Assembly: GCF_000711695.1 (NCBI RefSeq) | Contig: NW_013547020.1 | Coordinates: 1-64,000, forward strand | Source: Tilletiaria anomala UBC 951 | Taxonomy: Eukaryota; Basidiomycota; Exobasidiomycetes; Georgefischeriales; Tilletiariaceae | Reading direction: 5' to 3' | Length of the DNA: 64,000 bases | Part shown: positions 11,908 to 22,840 of the stretch, in pieces | Position numbering within the stretch: the first letter of the stretch is position 1 | Layout of the letters: each line of letters starts with the position of its first letter | The notes under the pieces: generated by a model | Told to the model about the DNA's origin: nothing | Databases searched by the model: none | What the model saw: the letters and a program-made list of their open reading frames with translations, nothing else | Translations under genes and position numbers: made by a program

Positions 11908-12804
11908 CGCGACCGGACTCAAGGAGATCCACACCTGGTAAATGCTGCGTGGGGCGAGAAGGATGAGACGAGTGAAATGTGTTCCGCTTGAGGAAGCAAG
12001 GTGTGCCCGCTGCGTCGAGAGCAGAAAGCGTCAAGGGGAAAGGGAGTCGTGCGAGCGTTCCAAGCTGGACAGAGGACTGGATTAAGCGCATGCGATATAT
12101 TAAGCTTCTCTTGCGGTGGCGCAGCATCGTCATCCCTGTGAACCCCCTCGTGGAATCGTGATCCCGGCCGCAGAGCGGCGATGTGGCGGCGCCGGCATAC
12201 AGCGCTGTACATATCAATCACAAAATTGGGGGCTGTGCTTTGCTGTACTATGTTGGAAGATGCTGGAGACTGGAGAGCCTCCAGGTCAAATCTGTTGGAA
12301 AAGGGATATGGATGCTTGCAGATATCGGGTGAATTTCGAAAGGATTACCCAAAATACCCCATAAATTCATGCCGCCTGCAAGCAGCTGTGCAAAAAATGC
12401 ATACAGCACACTCCAGTTCCGTCCTCCCCTTGCAGCCGCACACCCGCCAAGGCGCCAACTGCCAAGCAGCCACGTCATCGGCGGGTCACAGGTACCCCGA
12501 CGCTCCCCTCTCGAGAATCGAGCGTCGAGTTCAAGAATCCATGCATCATTTATGTCTGTAGAAACTGGTGGAGAGTGGGGAGGCTCGTGCGCCGCCCACA
12601 TTTGGCGATTAGCAATTGGATTGATTGATTTACAATGTCCACTTTCTGCTCCCCAACACAACGCCAGAACTGAGATTGAGAACTCATATATATCCAGGTG
12701 CCGACAGATCGATAGAAGCGATCGACGAGCCAAACTCCATCGACGAGGCTAGTACTGGCTAACGTATAAAGGTGCAATCTGCGGAATCTGCCTTGCCGTA
12801 CCCC
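11908..12804. promoter_or_regulatory. divergent promoter region, BAR-SH3 / carbonic anhydrase
   Basis: About 900 bp without a supported gene lies between two divergently read start codons. A TATAAA box sits at 12765-12770, in the right position for the carbonic anhydrase gene. An AG acceptor-like sequence just upstream of the BAR gene start on the minus strand suggests a possible leader intron, not proven. Confidence 0.5.
12765..12770 (+). promoter_or_regulatory. TATA box upstream of carbonic anhydrase
   Basis: TATAAA lies 35 bp before the first in-frame ATG (12805) and about 235 bp before the second (13006). A start site about 30 bp downstream would fall at or near the first ATG, so slight changes in it could decide which ATG is used. 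Confidence 0.45.
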
Positions 12805-13844
12805 ATGCACCCAGCGGCAGCGCGGCCCTGCATTGGCAAGCACGCTGCTCTTGGTTCACAATCCGTTTCGCTTGTCATTCGCGCCCACGGCACACGACAT
12901 CACCTCCATCGGCAAGCTCACATTCAAGTCTGCCGAGCATCAGGTCAAGCATATCTCTTTTCCTCGCGAGCCATTCAAGGACCCATCGCAACAAAGATAC
13001 GCAGCATGTCATCTACAACTAATTTTCCGGATCAACTGCTTGCGCGCAACGCGGACTGGGCTTCAGCCGTCGCCACGAAGGAGCCAGAACTTCTCAAGTC
13101 GTCCGCTGCAGGGCAGGCACCAAAGGTCCTTTGGATAGGCTGTGCGGATTCACGGGTGCCGGAAAGTGTCGTGTGCGATGCCAAGCCAGGCGAGGTCTTC
13201 GTCACGCGAAACATTGCCAACCAATTCAACCCACAAGATGATAATGCCGTCAGCGTCCTGACCTATGGAGTGCAAGCCCTGGGTGTCGAGCATGGTCAGT
13301 CTCACACCACAGCACGATATACGCGCCATTGTTTCCGCTTCTCTTCAGCGTCGATCTTATGAGTTTTTTGTTTTTATTGTTTCCCTCTGTCGCAGTCGTC
13401 GTCGTGGGTCACACCAGCTGCGGCGGAGTGAATGCTGCCATCGCTGCTGCATCCTCTGCTGCGGATGGCAAAAAGACGGAGAGTCCTTTGTCGCGCTACT
13501 TGACTCCCCTGGTGCAGTTGGCTGGCCGGGTCCAGACGGAGTGTAGCAGTCTGTCGGGACCAGAGCTGGCGAACCAGGTGCTCGAGGCGAGCGTCAAACA
13601 GCAAGTGGAAAATGTCGTCCAGACGGACGTGATACAGAGTAATTGGAAAGGCGAAGTATCTCCGTTGAGCAACAAGGTCATGTCTAAGGTGGCTGTGCAT
13701 GGGTGAGTGACGGGAAGCATGGCAGCGGCGCGCAAGCAACGCGATGTGTAGCTAATGTTTGTCCTGCACGCGTGTGCGCTTAGCTGGATCTACGACGTCG
13801 CCTCGGGTAAACTGAAACATGTCATCACGAAGAACCCCGTGTAA
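12805..13844 (+). CDS. beta-class carbonic anhydrase
   Basis: Model: exons 12805-13294, 13396-13702 and 13784-13844, 285 residues, or 218 if the ATG at 13006 (MSSTTNFPDQ) is used. The zinc-site motifs are complete: GCADSR supplies the Cys and the catalytic Asp-Arg pair, and the second join creates EHVVVVGHTSCGG with the His and Cys ligands. The enzyme hydrates CO2 to bicarbonate. The 67-residue stretch before the second Met has many Arg, Ser and His residues and no Asp or Glu, as in a mitochondrial presequence. One gene could therefore give mitochondrial and cytosolic forms. The C-terminus GWIYDVASGKLKHV matches the usual last strand of fungal enzymes. Confidence 0.93.
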
Positions 13845-16429
13845 CCGATGGAGCACAAGGAAGGCGCTTCCAGGCCAGGTGGATGGAGTTGACCGAAGCA
13901 CATCGTCGTGCCGGGTCTAACTGCTAGATCCGCGCGAGCATGCGGGTTCCAAGACTCTAACTTCGACTATCTTCCGCCATAGGCCTAATTACATGCTATA
14001 CGTCAGACCCATAGTCCTATTTCTTCGGACACTTGTGTAGGGCCCCAGCCCGAGTTGACTGCAGCATGCAACATTTGAATTTAACGCGTCACAAGTGTGG
14101 TCTGGACAGTCACCTCGTGACGCAACATGTGACAGATATGAGGGTCTACGCTCTACAGCCTTGGGTTGATGCGCTGCAGCAGTCACAACTGCTGAGGCTT
14201 GAAACATTGAACCTCGGTGAAAATGCTTTATGCTCGATGCTTGATACGTGCTTGGCGCTTTACGCTTGAGGCGTTGACGCTGGACACTTCACAAGTAACA
14301 TTTTTATACCTTGAGTCCTTGAGGCGCTCGACGTCTGACGCAAGAGGCCTTGGCACTGGGCAGGTCCGGGTACTCGCCGCCTCGCAGGTGGATGCTCATC
14401 TGGCATCTGCTCATATCTTGTACTATTGTGCAGACGCATCATGACTCACGCAACGTTAGAAGACCGGTGTCAGGTGTGGCTCTTCATGGCTATCGGCCTG
14501 CGCTGTGGTGAATCGAAAGTGAAATGGAAGCGCTTGTTCAAGCAACGAGAGAAACTTGCGGGGCTGCGGCCTGCACACGCTCACGCTGAACTGGCAGGCA
14601 CAGGCCACACCATGGGCGATCAGCTCAGATCCCAGTGACCCTGGTGAGAGTGCATGGGTTCTGGCACTGCTTCCAGCAGTTCTTTGTTCTGGTCTTCGAC
14701 CACTTGAACGACGGTTGGAACTACTTGGAACCTGCCATGCCCACATAGCCCATGTTTATGCTTGAGTTCAGTATTGTACATCTGTAGGTACATAATTGTT
14801 GATCTCTGATGATTGCCACTGACCGCACAGCCTGCCAGACTCGACTCGGAGAAGAGCCTGTTAGAGCTCAATCTCCAGAGGCCAGAAAAGACCATACAGT
14901 TCAGATTCCAAATGGCCATCCTGAATGCCAAAACCGACGCCACAGGGCACGCATGAACGCCGTGCGAGTTGCGAAGTCGGACTCAGTGCAGAAAGCTCTC
15001 ACCACTTGGGTCTCATTGGTACTCGAACCCGCACTGTTGTGAGGCACGGAAGCAACACGTGACGAGACACATTCACATCTAGAGGGATGGGCCTCATCAG
15101 CACATTCACCAGTGTCTCTCTCCTTCGCTGTCCACTGTGATCACGCATGCTGTACTATGGTATATGCACGTGTATGTTCCTCAGACTTGCATGAACGTAG
15201 CTAATGCACCTGCCTTCGAAGAGTGCCTCTGCACCTTTGAGGATTAGTCGACTGTGGCCACCGAGGATCACAACAGAACGTTTCGAGGCATTCAATCATT
15301 TAAATGGTCCATTCAGCGTCAACGCTTGCTTCCAACTTTCCAGGTTATGGCAGGTGATCCTCCCAGACCCCCGCGCAGGTCGCAGGCCCACGCATGTCCC
15401 GTCCACGCTCGCTGTAGATGGGTAGGTACATACTGTACATACTTTGGCGTGATCACGCTGGGTCACACTGTAAAAGTATACGAATGTGCCCCGCAGTATG
15501 TATGCACTGGTACATACTGCAGACATTTACAAGAAATTCATTATCAAAGCGCACACGAGCTGTCGACGACAGCGGTTTAAACTTGAAGGGAACTGGGTGC
15601 AAATGGAGCTCGGGACTGCCACAACATAGGGCAACAACGGATAGCACAATATACCATATGAGTCGCTCTATTTGTTCGATAGGTTGTTGTTGGGGTTGTG
15701 GTGCTTGTTGAGTGTTGTGCCCTGTTGCCGTTCAGTGTGTGCCACGGCATGGCCACAGCACACCTGCAATCCAGATGCCGCTGCGAGTCGTTGTTGGGAG
15801 AGCGGTGAGGTGCCGCTCATTCCACAGAGGGCGCGCTGCTGTCCTAGTGCCCGAGACGCTTTGGCTGCTCTGCTGCAGGGACACCGCTGCCACATGTGCA
15901 TTGGCTGGCATTCAACAGTCTCATCTCTCATTCCATGCTCCTTCGCTATGGCCATGCCACGCCCGGTGGGGAGGGAGAGCGGCCGCGATAAATTAGGTGG
16001 ACCGTGCCGTATGGGCTGTGGGGCAGCGAGCGGTGCACTGTGCGCAAAGCTGGATCTCTCGGACCAAATCCATCATCACCAACTCAACCTGCGCCTCCAT
16101 CTCCAATCGCTCTCCACCTCATCATTATCATCATTATCATCACTATCATCAGCATCGTTCATACACACACGCATGTCTCTTCACCATCGAGCAGTCCATC
16201 TGCTTTCGGCTATCACGTCACCCTGACCCCTCCGACGACCGCGCCTGGACACCCCATCCCGGCGAGCCAAGTCGAGCCGCTCGTGAGTTGTGCAATGTTT
16301 TGGACCTCATGGCATCTGCGGCCAACCGCGCCCAGCCTGAGCCACACTGTAGCCAGCTTCCACTAACTGACGCAGCCGATTTTGCTTCTGCTTCTTCCTT
16401 GTCTTCGTTATAACAGCTGGTTGGTCGTA
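13845..16429. other. long intergenic region and leader of the Ser-rich gene
   Basis: About 2.6 kb with no frame that could be supported as a gene. Open frames are short, mostly begin at non-ATG codons and contain no known motif. Near 16115-16160 is a TCATCA/ATTATC-type microsatellite. A strong intron signal, GTGAGT at 16283 with a pyrimidine tract and CAG at 16416, lies just before the next ATG and probably marks an intron in the 5' leader. Confidence 0.45.
16115..16160. repeat. imperfect (TCATCA/TTATCA)n microsatellite
   Basis: A run of CATCATTATCATCATTATCA-type units lies in the region expected to be the 5' leader of the next gene. Confidence 0.7.
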
Positions 16430-19400
16430 ATGGCTGCTACCAGCATCTCTGGCAGGAGGATAGCAGCACCCTCTGCTGGCCACGCGGTGCACGGGGCACT
16501 AGGCTTGGATGACGAGAATATCCAGGAGGACAGGTCCCCGCAACCAGGCTCCAACCAGCCCTCCTTCAAGTCAAAGTTCCTGCGCGGTGCAGCTTCGCCA
16601 GGGCACCTGAAAGGGCAAGGCCAGCACCAAGCTTCTTGGCAACAACAGCACACATGGATGCCATCTAGTGAGCATCTGGAGGCTGCAGATCCCCTGCGAC
16701 TACAACGGAACATCAGCCCTGCAGCCTCTGCCGAAGACGAGGGGTATACCAGCGCAAACAGCTGGGGTCACAGCGCGTTCAATGTCCCTCCAACAGCCAA
16801 ATACATTGAAATGCGACAGGCAATGCCTCGTTCATCGCAGCATGCTCCCGAATATGCGCGAGATGCTGGCAATTTTACATCCTCCCCTGCGCACGACACG
16901 CAAGAGAAGGAAACGCCCAGGACGGAGAACAATCGTCGCCATGGCGATGCTTCCACCTCTGGTAGTGGACATACTGCAGTGGATGGGACCACCCACCTGG
17001 CTATGCCGACGCGGCCCGCACCCCTACCCGCACCCGACGTGCCAGATCAGCTCCCACATCAACTACAGGCGGACTTGTGCTCCAGCTCGGTCAACGCAGC
17101 GGCCGGCGAGATGTCGAACAGCGAATCCGCAGTAGCAACAGCAACAGCTGACGAAGACGAGCGACCTCTCGGGGAGATCCAGAAGCAAATGTCATCGGAA
17201 CCGTCTTACAAGGACATCCCAATTCCTGCCATTCCCGTTACCGTTGTAGTACCACGCCGCACAAGAGCCAAGAAGCAGAGATCGCCAGTGCTCTCTTACG
17301 CCGAAGGCGAAGAGGAGGAGGAGAGGTTATATGCGATGACGGAGCAACCGGCAGACATCAAGCGGATGCCCTCCCTTGGCCCCAAAGTCAAGAAGAATGC
17401 ACCTGCACCTTGGGAGGTTGAGGGAGCGGAAGAAGAGTTTCTCAACCCTCCGTCCTCCAGGGCACAGCGCGAATGGTGGGGCCGGAAGAGTACCGAAGTG
17501 CGAGACCAGGGTCGACTCTCGATCGAGAGCAGCCGAAATGTTGATGCAACGTCGGCGACACCACTCGAAGATGCTCTAGGCTCTGATAGCGCATCTATCG
17601 CTGCATCCGCTGGAAGTTTCTTCGCAGCCACCCGAGCGCGCTCCAAGAGCGTGAGCAGCAGTGCTGCAAGCGTCTTGAAAGGCCTCGGTCTGTCTGCCCC
17701 TCCGATGTCTGGGAAGAAGAAGCACCCACTGAAGTTGGTTAAGCCTCTTTCAAGAGAAGACGGTAGAAAGCCTCGCATGCAACTGGCAGCGGGCATCTCG
17801 AGCGAGGACTACCAAAATCTACCGGCCGACTGGTCTCCGCCTCCCTCTGCGCCTGCTCTCTTGTCGGCTCCACGCAATAGCATTTCCCCCATGACTGAAT
17901 CGTTCGTCCACCTCCAGACTGCCAACACATGTGGCTATCCCCTCCGGAGTTCCTCACGCACGGAGCCAATGCCGCCGCTGCCGACTGATGCATACCGGAT
18001 GAGACAGAGCAGCAGCAACGAGAGCAACAATCTGAGCACGACCTCGCCAACAGATGCATCCCAACACAGCAGCACAACTGCCGCTACCAGCCCTGCCACG
18101 CCTTCCTTTGTCGAAGCGCAGAGTATCTCCAAGGATTCTACAACAAGTCATGCCAATCAGTCCGATTTGGTCGACACATCTGCGGGTGAGGCAGAAATGC
18201 TCAATGAGCTGCAATCGGCGCAAGCGCCTTCTAATAGCAATTCCACGCCATACAAACTCATCTCCCTCGAACAAGCGCGTATCAACCAGGTTCGCGAGCG
18301 TGAACTCGCACGTCAAAGGATCAGTGCATTGAACGCTGCGAGCATTGGCGCGGACGAGACACCGAGGACCACCTCCGATGGTTTCTCCTCTTCGATCAGC
18401 ATGACATCCTTTGGTTCTGCCAGCCAAGCAGCAGAGACGCGTTCTCTGCGCAACAAAAAGAGCGGATTTTTGCGCATGTTCAACAAGGAAAAACCACCGG
18501 AACATGCACCGATGATGCCCTCCTCACCTGGCAGCAGGCCCGAGACGGCATCCACTGTCCTCGCGGATGAATTGCCTCCACGACCCTTGCTCGAGGCTCC
18601 AAGGTCCAGAATACAAACAGAAGAGCGGCCAGCGATGCAGGCATCGGGTCTTACCGCGCCAGCGCTCAGCCTGCGACCGATGAGCTCCATGTTCAGCGGT
18701 TTCCAGCCCGAGATGCTCGATGCCGGTGTGGCAAGTGGTACCGGCGGCGCCAGTAAACGCTCCGCTTCGGCGATATCTGCGTTAAGTGATGTGGCAGAGC
18801 CCTCGCCGACTACGAGCATGCTCGGCAGCAGTGGTGCGAACTCGCTCTCGAGCCGCCGGCGAGCACGAGCTCCAGCTGACATCATCACCGCACCCTATGT
18901 GGGTCCTGCCGCGGCTGGGCCAAAGTCTTCCGGCAGTTTACAAGCTCGATCTGCGCCTCCACGACGGTCCAGCGTAGACACGTCCGAAAGCAATGGGCAG
19001 TACTTCTCGCCCGTGACTTCGCCAAGCGCCGTCAAGGTTGAGAGCATGGAGGCCGCGCGCCCAACTTCGATTCACAGTCATGTTTCGGATGACCCCACGC
19101 GGGCATCGCTGCCATCTCCCGCGTGGCGCAATCGAATCATGGAGATCGAGCAAAAAATGGCAGAGCTCGCATCGGAGCTTTCTGAGATCCGACAGACGCA
19201 GGCGTCTCAGCTCGGACCTCCACTGCCAGATGAAGCCTTGGCTTCCCCCGTTTCACTGGGAGGACGGAGTCCAAACCTCCCTTCGGTATCGCCTATCCCG
19301 CCTTGCTCAAGCTGCGGCTGCTCTTGCGCTGAGAAGCGCAGGCAGCAGGCTCTGAACGAGGCTGCGTTGCTTAAGGGCTCCAGTGTCCTTGACCGCGGTC

Positions 19401-19465
19401 GCGCCATCAAACCCCTGGGCGAAGGCAACACGAGCAAGTTCGGCGGTCATTGGGACCGCCAGTGA
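16430..19465 (+). CDS. large Ser-rich protein with Cys-rich C-terminal motif, function unknown
   Basis: A single exon from ATG 16430 encodes 1,011 residues. The frame is open further upstream but without an ATG, and an intron acceptor at 16416 suggests that part is leader. Most of the protein is predicted to be disordered, rich in Ser, Ala, Pro and Thr with charged patches. Three parts look ordered: an amphipathic stretch with SLEQARINQVRERELARQR (roughly residues 610-640), a coiled-coil segment WRNRIMEIEQKMAELASELS near 900, and a compact CSSCGCSCAEKRR motif near 965, which could bind a metal. The last residues, SKFGGHWDRQ, look conserved in style. No family was recognised. It might be a cytoskeletal or cell-polarity scaffold, but that is only a guess from composition. 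Confidence 0.75.
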   Translation: MAATSISGRRIAAPSAGHAVHGALGLDDENIQEDRSPQPGSNQPSFKSKFLRGAASPGHLKGQGQHQASWQQQHTWMPSSEHLEAADPLRLQRNISPAASAEDEGYTSANSWGHSAFNVPPTAKYIEMRQAMPRSSQHAPEYARDAGNFTSSPAHDTQEKETPRTENNRRHGDASTSGSGHTAVDGTTHLAMPTRPAPLPAPDVPDQLPHQLQADLCSSSVNAAAGEMSNSESAVATATADEDERPLGEIQKQMSSEPSYKDIPIPAIPVTVVVPRRTRAKKQRSPVLSYAEGEEEEERLYAMTEQPADIKRMPSLGPKVKKNAPAPWEVEGAEEEFLNPPSSRAQREWWGRKSTEVRDQGRLSIESSRNVDATSATPLEDALGSDSASIAASAGSFFAATRARSKSVSSSAASVLKGLGLSAPPMSGKKKHPLKLVKPLSREDGRKPRMQLAAGISSEDYQNLPADWSPPPSAPALLSAPRNSISPMTESFVHLQTANTCGYPLRSSSRTEPMPPLPTDAYRMRQSSSNESNNLSTTSPTDASQHSSTTAATSPATPSFVEAQSISKDSTTSHANQSDLVDTSAGEAEMLNELQSAQAPSNSNSTPYKLISLEQARINQVRERELARQRISALNAASIGADETPRTTSDGFSSSISMTSFGSASQAAETRSLRNKKSGFLRMFNKEKPPEHAPMMPSSPGSRPETASTVLADELPPRPLLEAPRSRIQTEERPAMQASGLTAPALSLRPMSSMFSGFQPEMLDAGVASGTGGASKRSASAISALSDVAEPSPTTSMLGSSGANSLSSRRRARAPADIITAPYVGPAAAGPKSSGSLQARSAPPRRSSVDTSESNGQYFSPVTSPSAVKVESMEAARPTSIHSHVSDDPTRASLPSPAWRNRIMEIEQKMAELASELSEIRQTQASQLGPPLPDEALASPVSLGGRSPNLPSVSPIPPCSSCGCSCAEKRRQQALNEAALLKGSSVLDRGRAIKPLGEGNTSKFGGHWDRQ

Positions 19466-19897
19466 AGCATCGCTCACTCTCACTCTTGACTCGCGCGTGG
19501 GCGTGGGCGCGCCAATTCAAATACCTAGCGCTCGCCACATGCTACAAGATACCCTGCGCTCTGCACGACCTTTTTTACGATGGGACCCGGCGGAATTGAT
19601 ACCTTTACGATAGCACGCATCCCCGTCCATTCACGAAGCAGTCACATTTATTTTGTATACACCAACTGTAGCACTTTGATGAGAGTTTGTCACGAAATGG
19701 GCTTTTGTTGATTACTGTAGGTTTTGGCGTGGCAGGCATCTCCACTCAGTGATGAGTCGCGGATTCCGGCGTGAAAGTCTCGGGCTAGCTTAAAATCTCC
19801 AAAACATTGCATCACGACTACCGCATGCGCGTTCGACAAGAACGCACGGAGAGAGTGCGTGAGGGCAGCAGTGGTGCTATACGAGCAGCTGAGTTGA
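19466..19897. other. convergent 3' gap
   Basis: This stretch lies between the stops of the Ser-rich gene and the alcohol dehydrogenase gene and should contain both 3' ends. No gene or repeat is seen. Confidence 0.5.
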
Positions 19898-21526
19898 CTA
19901 TTCCAGATCCTGCTTGAGCACAAAGCGGTACTTGACGTCGTTATCGGAAACTCGCTTGACAGCCTCCGAGCAGCGGCTCATAGGCAGGACCTCGATCCAT
20001 GGCTTGATCTCCTTATCGGCGGCGAGCTTCAGCACTGCATTTAAGAGGTGGAAGCAGAAGGATCGCTCAGCGGATCATAGAGTCAAGGAACAGCGTCTGG
20101 CTCGGCGCGCCGCGCGTGCGCGCATGCATCCATGCAGATACTCACTGGAGAGGACCTCCTTCCTGCTTCCGATGTGACTAGAGCCGAAGAAGCATCCGTT
20201 CCCAGCGAAGGCTTGGACGCGCATGTCCTTGAACGAGTCCTCAGGCATGCCGACGAAGACGAGCTTGCCGTGAACGTTGAGAGTGGAGAGCATGGCAGGT
20301 AGGTCGACAGCGCTTGAGGATGCAGTGCTGACAATAAGGTCGAGCGGGTTCTGGGCGAGCTTCTTGGCCCAGTTGGGAGTCTCCTTGGTCGAGATGAACT
20401 CCTTGGCGCCCATCTTGAGTGCGTCCTCTCGCTTGGAAGGTGAGTGCGAGATGGCGATCACCTCAGCACCCATCGCAGCGGCGAACAGAACGCCGTACTG
20501 AGGTGAGTGGAAGCGTAGTTTCTTGTGTGAACTGGGTGTAAAGCAGACAGACAGCGAAGTGCTCAACGTCAAAGCACAGAAGACTCACGTGTCCGAGACC
20601 ACCGATCCCGACGATGCCGACACGCTTGCCGGGGCCACAACCGTTGCGTAAGAGCGGCGAGTATGAAGCTGTTGTTCAAGGCGCAGAGGAAATGGACCAC
20701 AGAGAAGCCGGGTCAGCATGGCTTGATCAAAAAATTGTAAAGAGACTCTTCACGAGCAGACATCTACTGACTGATGCCCGCGCAAAGCATAGAGGCCGCG
20801 TTCTCGCTGCTGATCGCGTCGGGGATGGGGAAGACAAACTGCTGGTGGGCGCGAATCTGGGTCGAGTAGCCGCCCTGGGCAATGCTGCCGTCGGCGTACT
20901 TGGAGTTGTACGTGTCGAGCACGCCCTTTTTTCCGTCACCACGACAGTAGTTCTCATTGTCGTTCCAGCAGGGAACGCAGTTCATGCATGAGCTGACCTG
21001 GGCGCCAACGCCGACGCGGTCGCCAACCTTTACGTCCTTGACATTCTTGCCAACCTCGGTGACGGTGCCGATGATTTCGTGGCCGGGAATGACATAAGGA
21101 ACAGCAAGCTTGCCCCAGCCGCCCGAGATGGTCTTTCAGAATTCGTGTTAAGGAAATGGGAGGTCAGCACCGGTGATCCATGCGCTCAGAGTGCCAGATG
21201 ACAATCGGGATGCAGCTGTACGCACGTGGACGTCACTAAAAAGGCCACACAGTGACAACTCCGTCAGCAAGTGTGAGGATAGACAGGGCCAACAGCAGCA
21301 TTGTGGTGGTTGTTTGTCTCACCTTCCGCATACACCGCAGTGTGTGATGGAGAGGGTAATATCATCGTCCTCGGCGGGCTTGAGGTCAAAATCCTCGACC
21401 TTGAAGTTGGTCCAGTCTTTGGTGTCGTGGATCTGACGACGCGAAGGGATAAGAAGGATTCGACCGAATCAGCGCTAATTCGGTGGCAGAGCCAAGACGG
21501 ATGCTCACTGCGTATCCTTTGGGCAT
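19898..21526 (-). CDS. zinc-dependent alcohol dehydrogenase, ADH6/cinnamyl-alcohol type
   Basis: Model on the minus strand: exons 21526-21509, 21432-21323, 21235-21226 (10 nt), 21132-20772, 20668-20589, 20497-20146 and 20034-19898, 355 residues. The joins rebuild HCGVCGSDVHTISGGWG, with the catalytic zinc Cys and proton-relay residues. Also present are GHE (catalytic His and Glu), structural zinc cysteines in CMNCVPCWNDNENYC, and the dinucleotide motif VGIVGIGGLGH. SHSPSKRED after strand 2 resembles the NADP-preferring Ser/Lys pattern of ADH6/ADH7. Such enzymes reduce aldehydes, including aromatic ones, in the cytosol. The first exon is only 18 nt and the third only 10 nt, so automatic models may miss both. 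Confidence 0.92.
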
Positions 21527-22840
21527 GTTGGCTGATGAGTTTGAATGTACAAGGCTTGATGGTTGAGTGAAGGGTTCAGTGTACGCTAAGCGGTAGCTTG
21601 TGGTTGGGGTGAGGATCCTTCCGGGAAATCTCTTTGACTTGGTGGTGTAGGTAAGGATTACAAGTAATATGGAAGGAAGATGTCGGTCGACACATGCGTG
21701 CGTACGCAATGTGTCTTGTTATGTCGTTTGGCGTTCGGACGAGGAGCCAGCCAGCCAGTCGGTCCGGCTTAGGGCTATGATGATGTCCGATTGATAGTAT
21801 TCTCATTCTTGCTGTGAGTGTAACCCCTGAAGTAACAATGAGCCACTCACTGGTCCAGTACGGATGTAACGGGTGCTTCCAGCACATGAATGAGTTCCCC
21901 ACGCCCCTCCACGCCCAGGGGCCCCCACGCTGAGGAGGGGACGACAGGCTACTGGGAACTGGTGCGGGGAACGTGTGGGCACACACCACTAGGCAAGTGC
22001 CTCGCACGGGCCACAGGAGAAGGGGATGATGACCCATGTGTTTGCAGATCATTCGGCGGTTATTACATCAGCTTACATTCATGTGGACTCGAAGAGATAC
22101 GAGGAAGTCGAACCTGGGGCAGCACATTCTCTTACTTTTGATAATCATAAACATCCCCTCGTATGAGGTTCGCAGAGCCTTAAACATGGGACAGACTCAG
22201 ACTCTGATGAGATGTGTGTGATGAATGCTACCTGCCCGATCGAGCCCAATCCGACAACGAACGATCCAAGCACGCTTTTAATTGTAGACCAGCGTGTATG
22301 CATTGCACGCAACAGGTGCTCCCGAGTTATTCCTACACTCGACCCTCCTGCCCGCCCCCTCTCCCAGGGGACATTTTGTTGTCTGGTATCTCGTTGAACA
22401 GCATGGCCCTGGTATGATTCAAAACTGAATGAATGTGGGTGTGGCTCAGCGCAAGGGGAATGTGTGACTGCAGGTGAAGAAAAAGGAATGACTTGCTCCA
22501 TGGATGTTATTTGCTCGCTGGCACGTCGCATCGCCTTTGGACAAAGCGAAATCGGAAGACGAACCGGAGCGGTGATTTTGTTGCGTGCGTAAGCCTCTTT
22601 CTCCAGTGCAAAGGAATGAGAAGACTGCCGTTAGATCACTCGATGATACCTGTGAAGAATGGTGATACGTAACGTTGATGTGAGCGATCGCGGATATGTG
22701 TACGCGTGTTGATGAGTGAATGAGTGGGAGAGACGCTTTGGTAACGATAGTGCCCTTGTTGATGGCGATGATGAATGCTTCCATAATTCAGTGGTAACGA
22801 CCTCCCGAAGGTCCGTGTCGGCCTCCACGCGCCGATCCTC
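21527..22840. other. intergenic region upstream of alcohol dehydrogenase
   Basis: No supported gene in about 1.3 kb. It should hold the dehydrogenase promoter at its left end. A palindrome-like CCCC/GGGG-rich stretch is seen near 21900-21945. Frames on both strands are short and lack motifs. Confidence 0.4.

Noticed and set aside
14955-15045. Possible tRNA gene because of a GGGTTCGAGT-like T-loop on the minus strand
   Set aside because: The T stem does not pair and no cloverleaf could be drawn.
22085-22130. Possible tRNA T-arm (AGGTTCGACT on the minus strand)
   Set aside because: Stem pairing fails and no anticodon arm is found at the right distance.
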